6,543 bases of DNA. Origin: Thermofilum sp. (GTDB lineage Archaea > Thermoproteota > Thermoprotei > Thermofilales > Thermofilaceae). The stretch spans positions 1 through 6,543 of the forward strand of contig JAJHRM010000146.1 in NCBI GenBank assembly GCA_020832965.1, given 5' to 3'. The notes beneath the pieces were generated by a model. That model saw only the letters and a program-made list of their open reading frames with translations. It had not been told where the DNA came from and did not search any database. Positions 5,445-6,543 of this stretch are shown here, piece after piece. Position 1 is the stretch's first letter. Each line of letters starts with the position of its first letter. Position numbers and translations under genes: made by a program.

Positions 5445-5648
5445 TTGCGACTCCTTGTTTCCTCCTCTAGGCTCAAACTCGGTATTATCTTGATATCATA
5501 CAGATCATACCATCAGTTGTTGGTTCCTCCACGTGCGGACGTCCTCTTCGTTGGGTAACGATCGCTTATAGCTATCTGATTCCCTTCGTTAGTCAGCAGG
5601 TTATTGGAAGCCGCCTTCAACCAGCGCAGTTGCTGTAGTCGGTACCGC

Positions 5649-5693
5649 GTAGCTCTAGCTACCAGCCCGCCCTAAAGGGTGGGGAGGAGGTCA
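5649..5693 (+). ncRNA. Hairpin block resembling the 3' scaffold and right end of an archaeal TnpB (IS200/IS605-type) element, without tnpB
   Basis: GTAGC/GCTAC (5649-5653 with 5658-5662) closes a TCTA tetraloop. After three bases, CCCGCCC (5666-5672) pairs with GGGTGGG (5677-5683) around TAAA, with one G-T wobble. The 3' end is GAGGAGGTCA (5684-5693). A G/C hairpin followed by GGGGAGGAGGTCA is, from memory, a recurrent arrangement at right ends of archaeal IS605-type elements, where it forms the 3' part of the omega (guide) RNA. Further small stems lie just upstream, for example CAGC/GCTG near 5622-5635. There is no tnpB ORF in the preceding 380 bases, so this would be an orphan RNA or element remnant. 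Sequence after 5693 would be the guide position. Confidence 0.4.
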
Positions 5694-6026
5694 GTAGTAT
5701 AGTACTAGGTGGTGGAGTAGCAGGTGCTGACCAGTAGGTGCAACTCGTCGGATGGCATCTTCCACGCTAGGCGTTAGAAGGACTGCTTCTGTTAGATGGT
5801 CTGCGGTAGCGGAGGGGTGTAACCCGGCGAGTAGCTCCCCGCGTTAGGTGATTCGTTAGATGGTCGCGGAGCCCGCGGGGCTGGGTAGATGCGTTAGATG
5901 GGCAGGACGCGTGTAGTAGATCTAATAAGTAGTAAATGGAGTAGTGGGCCGCACCTCGGCCTAGAGCACCGCGCGAACCGCTGGGCCAGCCCCCAAGGCC
6001 CTACCAGGAACCGCGGGCCAAGTTGC

Positions 6027-6047
6027 GTTAGATGGCGCCCACCTAAC
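6027..6047. repeat. Closely spaced inverted pair of the GTTAGATGG motif
   Basis: GTTAGATGG and CCACCTAAC face each other across CGC, with a single mismatch in the nine-base arms. This is the tightest head-to-head pair in the field and could be the preferred site of a dimer. Confidence 0.5.
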
Positions 6048-6112
6048 GTGCCCGACCCCGCTGTTTCTCGGTAGATGGATCCGACTGGGGTAGGTGGTGT
6101 TGTAGGGTGGTG

Positions 6113-6170
6113 TGTTAGATGGTCTGGGTGGTTTAACTAACGTAGACCAACTAACGGGGACCATCTAACA
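6113..6170. repeat. Perfect 12-bp inverted repeat of the motif
   Basis: TGTTAGATGGTC (6113-6124) and GACCATCTAACA (6159-6170) are exact reverse complements across 34 bases. The interval contains two further CTAACG cores, so the pair brackets a compound site. Confidence 0.6.
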
Positions 6171-6178
6171 TAGGAGAG
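6137..6178. repeat. Three 14-nt tandem units
   Basis: The units 6137-6150, 6151-6164 and 6165-6178 start CTAACG, CTAACG and CTAACA. The first two continue TAGACCAA and GGGACCAT; the third, TAGGAGAG, is less similar. Each repeats the reverse-orientation core with constant phase. Confidence 0.5.
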
Positions 6179-6250
6179 TAGTAGTTGATCCTAGGGATCC
6201 GACTAACAGACTACTCCCCCTACCCCTGTTAGATGGTGTGAGTCCATCTA

Positions 6251-6317
6251 GCGGGGGCGGGTACGTTAGGTGAACCCCGTTAGAAGGTTCCCATACATCG
6301 CCTAGCGGAGCCCCCGC
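6251..6317. repeat. GC-rich inverted repeat enclosing two motif copies and a small hairpin
   Basis: GCGGGGGC (6251-6258) and GCCCCCGC (6310-6317) are exact reverse complements. Inside lie GTTAGGTG, GTTAGAAGG and a GAACC/GGTTC stem (6272-6276 with 6286-6290). The whole could fold as a stem-loop in RNA or extruded DNA. Confidence 0.4.
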
Positions 6318-6371
6318 CAGGTAGGCACCCGCACCGACCAACCCCCACCAGTTCACCCTAGTTCCCCAATT

Positions 6372-6399
6372 CTATTACTGAGAGAAAATGTAGTAATAG
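6372..6399. repeat. 8-bp inverted repeat at the left edge of the GTAGTAAC array
   Basis: CTATTACT (6372-6379) is the exact reverse complement of AGTAATAG (6392-6399), which lies inside the first direct unit. It places an inverted copy of the array motif on its left side. Confidence 0.5.
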
Positions 6400-6442
6400 T
6401 AGTAACCGTAGTAATTGTAGTAACGTAGTAACTGTAGCAACT
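6390..6442 (+). repeat. Tandem GTAGTAAC iteron-like array
   Basis: Six direct copies start at 6390, 6399, 6408, 6417, 6425 and 6434. They read GTAGTAAT, GTAGTAAC, GTAGTAAT, GTAGTAAC, GTAGTAAC and GTAGCAAC. The period is nine bases, once eight. Related GTAGTA sites are scattered at 5694, 5913, 5929, 6178 and 6531. Short-period direct iterons beside a palindrome are the usual form of a replication or partition control site, but an operator array is equally possible. Confidence 0.75.
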
Positions 6443-6503
6443 AGCGGAAGCTTGCCGGAAAACAGAAGCGGGTGTGCGCTGCCCCCGTTACTACAGTTAC
6501 TAC
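6425..6503. repeat. 17-bp inverted repeat between the array and two reversed copies
   Basis: The direct segment 6425-6441 is the reverse complement of GTTACTACAGTTACTAC (6487-6503) except for one base, a C where a T would match. The arms are 45 bases apart across a GC-rich interval. The reversed pair starts at 6487 and 6496 with the same nine-base period. Confidence 0.65.
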
Positions 6504-6538
6504 AAATCACCGCTCCCGGCGGTCTGATTTGTAGTAGT
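6496..6538. repeat. Long hairpin at the window end
   Basis: ACTACAAATCA (6499-6509) pairs perfectly with TGATTTGTAGT (6525-6535), extended by T6498 with A6536. A second stem CCGC/GCGG (6510-6513 with 6519-6522) caps it with loop TCCCG and a two-base bulge. It uses one of the reversed GTTACTAC copies, so it competes with the 17-bp inverted repeat. A GTAGTAGTC sequence runs on to the window edge. Confidence 0.65.
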
Positions 6539-6543
6539 CAACC

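Larger units (their letters stand above)
5262..5648. other. Intergenic stretch between the HEPN gene and the repeat-rich tail
   Basis: This holds the HEPN promoter and the doubtful 48-codon ORF. A plus-strand frame is open from 5471 to 5638 without a recognisable motif or a clear start, and I do not call it a gene. Composition shifts from AT-rich to GC-rich near 5530. No transposase or tnpB remnant could be identified by eye. Confidence 0.5.
5773..6287. repeat. Dispersed GTTAGATGG-type repeat field in both orientations
   Basis: The consensus is GTTAGATGGTC. Forward copies start at 5773 (GTTAGAAGG), 5791, 5843 (GTTAGGTG), 5855, 5893, 6027, 6114, 6228, 6265 (GTTAGGTG) and 6279 (GTTAGAAGG). Weaker GTAGATGG or GTAGGTGG forms occur at 5885, 6071 and 6090. 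Reverse copies are CCACCTAAC at 6039-6047, GACCATCTAAC at 6159-6169 and CCATCTAG at 6244-6251, with CTAAC cores at 6137, 6151 and 6203. About twenty related sites fall in 515 bases that hold no credible gene. Spacing is irregular, which excludes a CRISPR. Many copies in both orientations suit binding of a protein, such as an origin- or partition-type factor. No matching protein is encoded in the window. Confidence 0.7.

Noticed and set aside
5471..5638. Plus-strand open frame just upstream of the guide-RNA-like hairpins, considered as a tnpB 3' remnant
   Set aside because: It lacks the zinc-finger cysteines and the DxD/E-type motifs expected of TnpB and has no clear start.
5961..6356. Two minus-strand ORFs (5961-6164 and 6165-6356) in the repeat field
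   Set aside because: They are open only because the repeats and high GC content lack stops. Composition is proline/glycine-rich, and the motif copies run through both in changing phase.
5773..6503. CRISPR array
   Set aside because: Repeat units are only 8-12 bases, spacing is irregular or absent, copies occur in both orientations, and no cas gene is present.

Overview
The window looks like accessory DNA from a hyperthermophilic archaeon, most likely of the Thermoproteota (crenarchaeal) type. The evidence is TATA-like boxes placed so that leaders are very short or absent, GTG and TTG starts, strong use of AGG/AGA/ATA codons, and a compact archaeal-style tyrosine recombinase. No genus can be named from the sequence alone. 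All intact or nearly intact genes lie on the minus strand, and no rRNA, tRNA or CRISPR array was found.

Base composition is a mosaic. By direct count, bases 1-60 are 75% GC, 241-300 are 40%, 3541-3600 are about 62% and 5821-5880 about 67%. GC-rich blocks are the tail of a broken serine recombinase (3-134), a split tyrosine recombinase (3261-3820) and a repeat-rich tail (about 5640-6543). Between them lie AT-richer cargo genes: a nuclease-like protein split by a frameshift (176-1571), a membrane protein with a transglutaminase-type Cys-His-Asp triad (2120-3115) and a HEPN protein of the Apea-like type (3978-5261). I read this as an integrated, partly decayed mobile or defence island. The HEPN protein is a probable RNase of the abortive-infection type and the nuclease-like protein a second possible effector. 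That they work together is inference.

Two intergenic regions deserve attention. Region 1572-2119 has no convincing gene but holds a promoter, a 7-1-7 palindrome and a cluster of hairpins that exclude one another. Region 5262-6543 has no convincing gene except a possible 48-codon ORF. It begins with an RNA-like hairpin block resembling the 3' scaffold and right end of an archaeal IS200/IS605-type TnpB element, without tnpB. It continues with a field of GTTAGATGG-type motifs in both orientations, and ends in a 9-nt-period GTAGTAAC array with inverted copies and a long hairpin. This tail looks like a protein-binding or replication/partition type of locus. It is the strongest candidate for something undescribed, although its function cannot be read from sequence alone.
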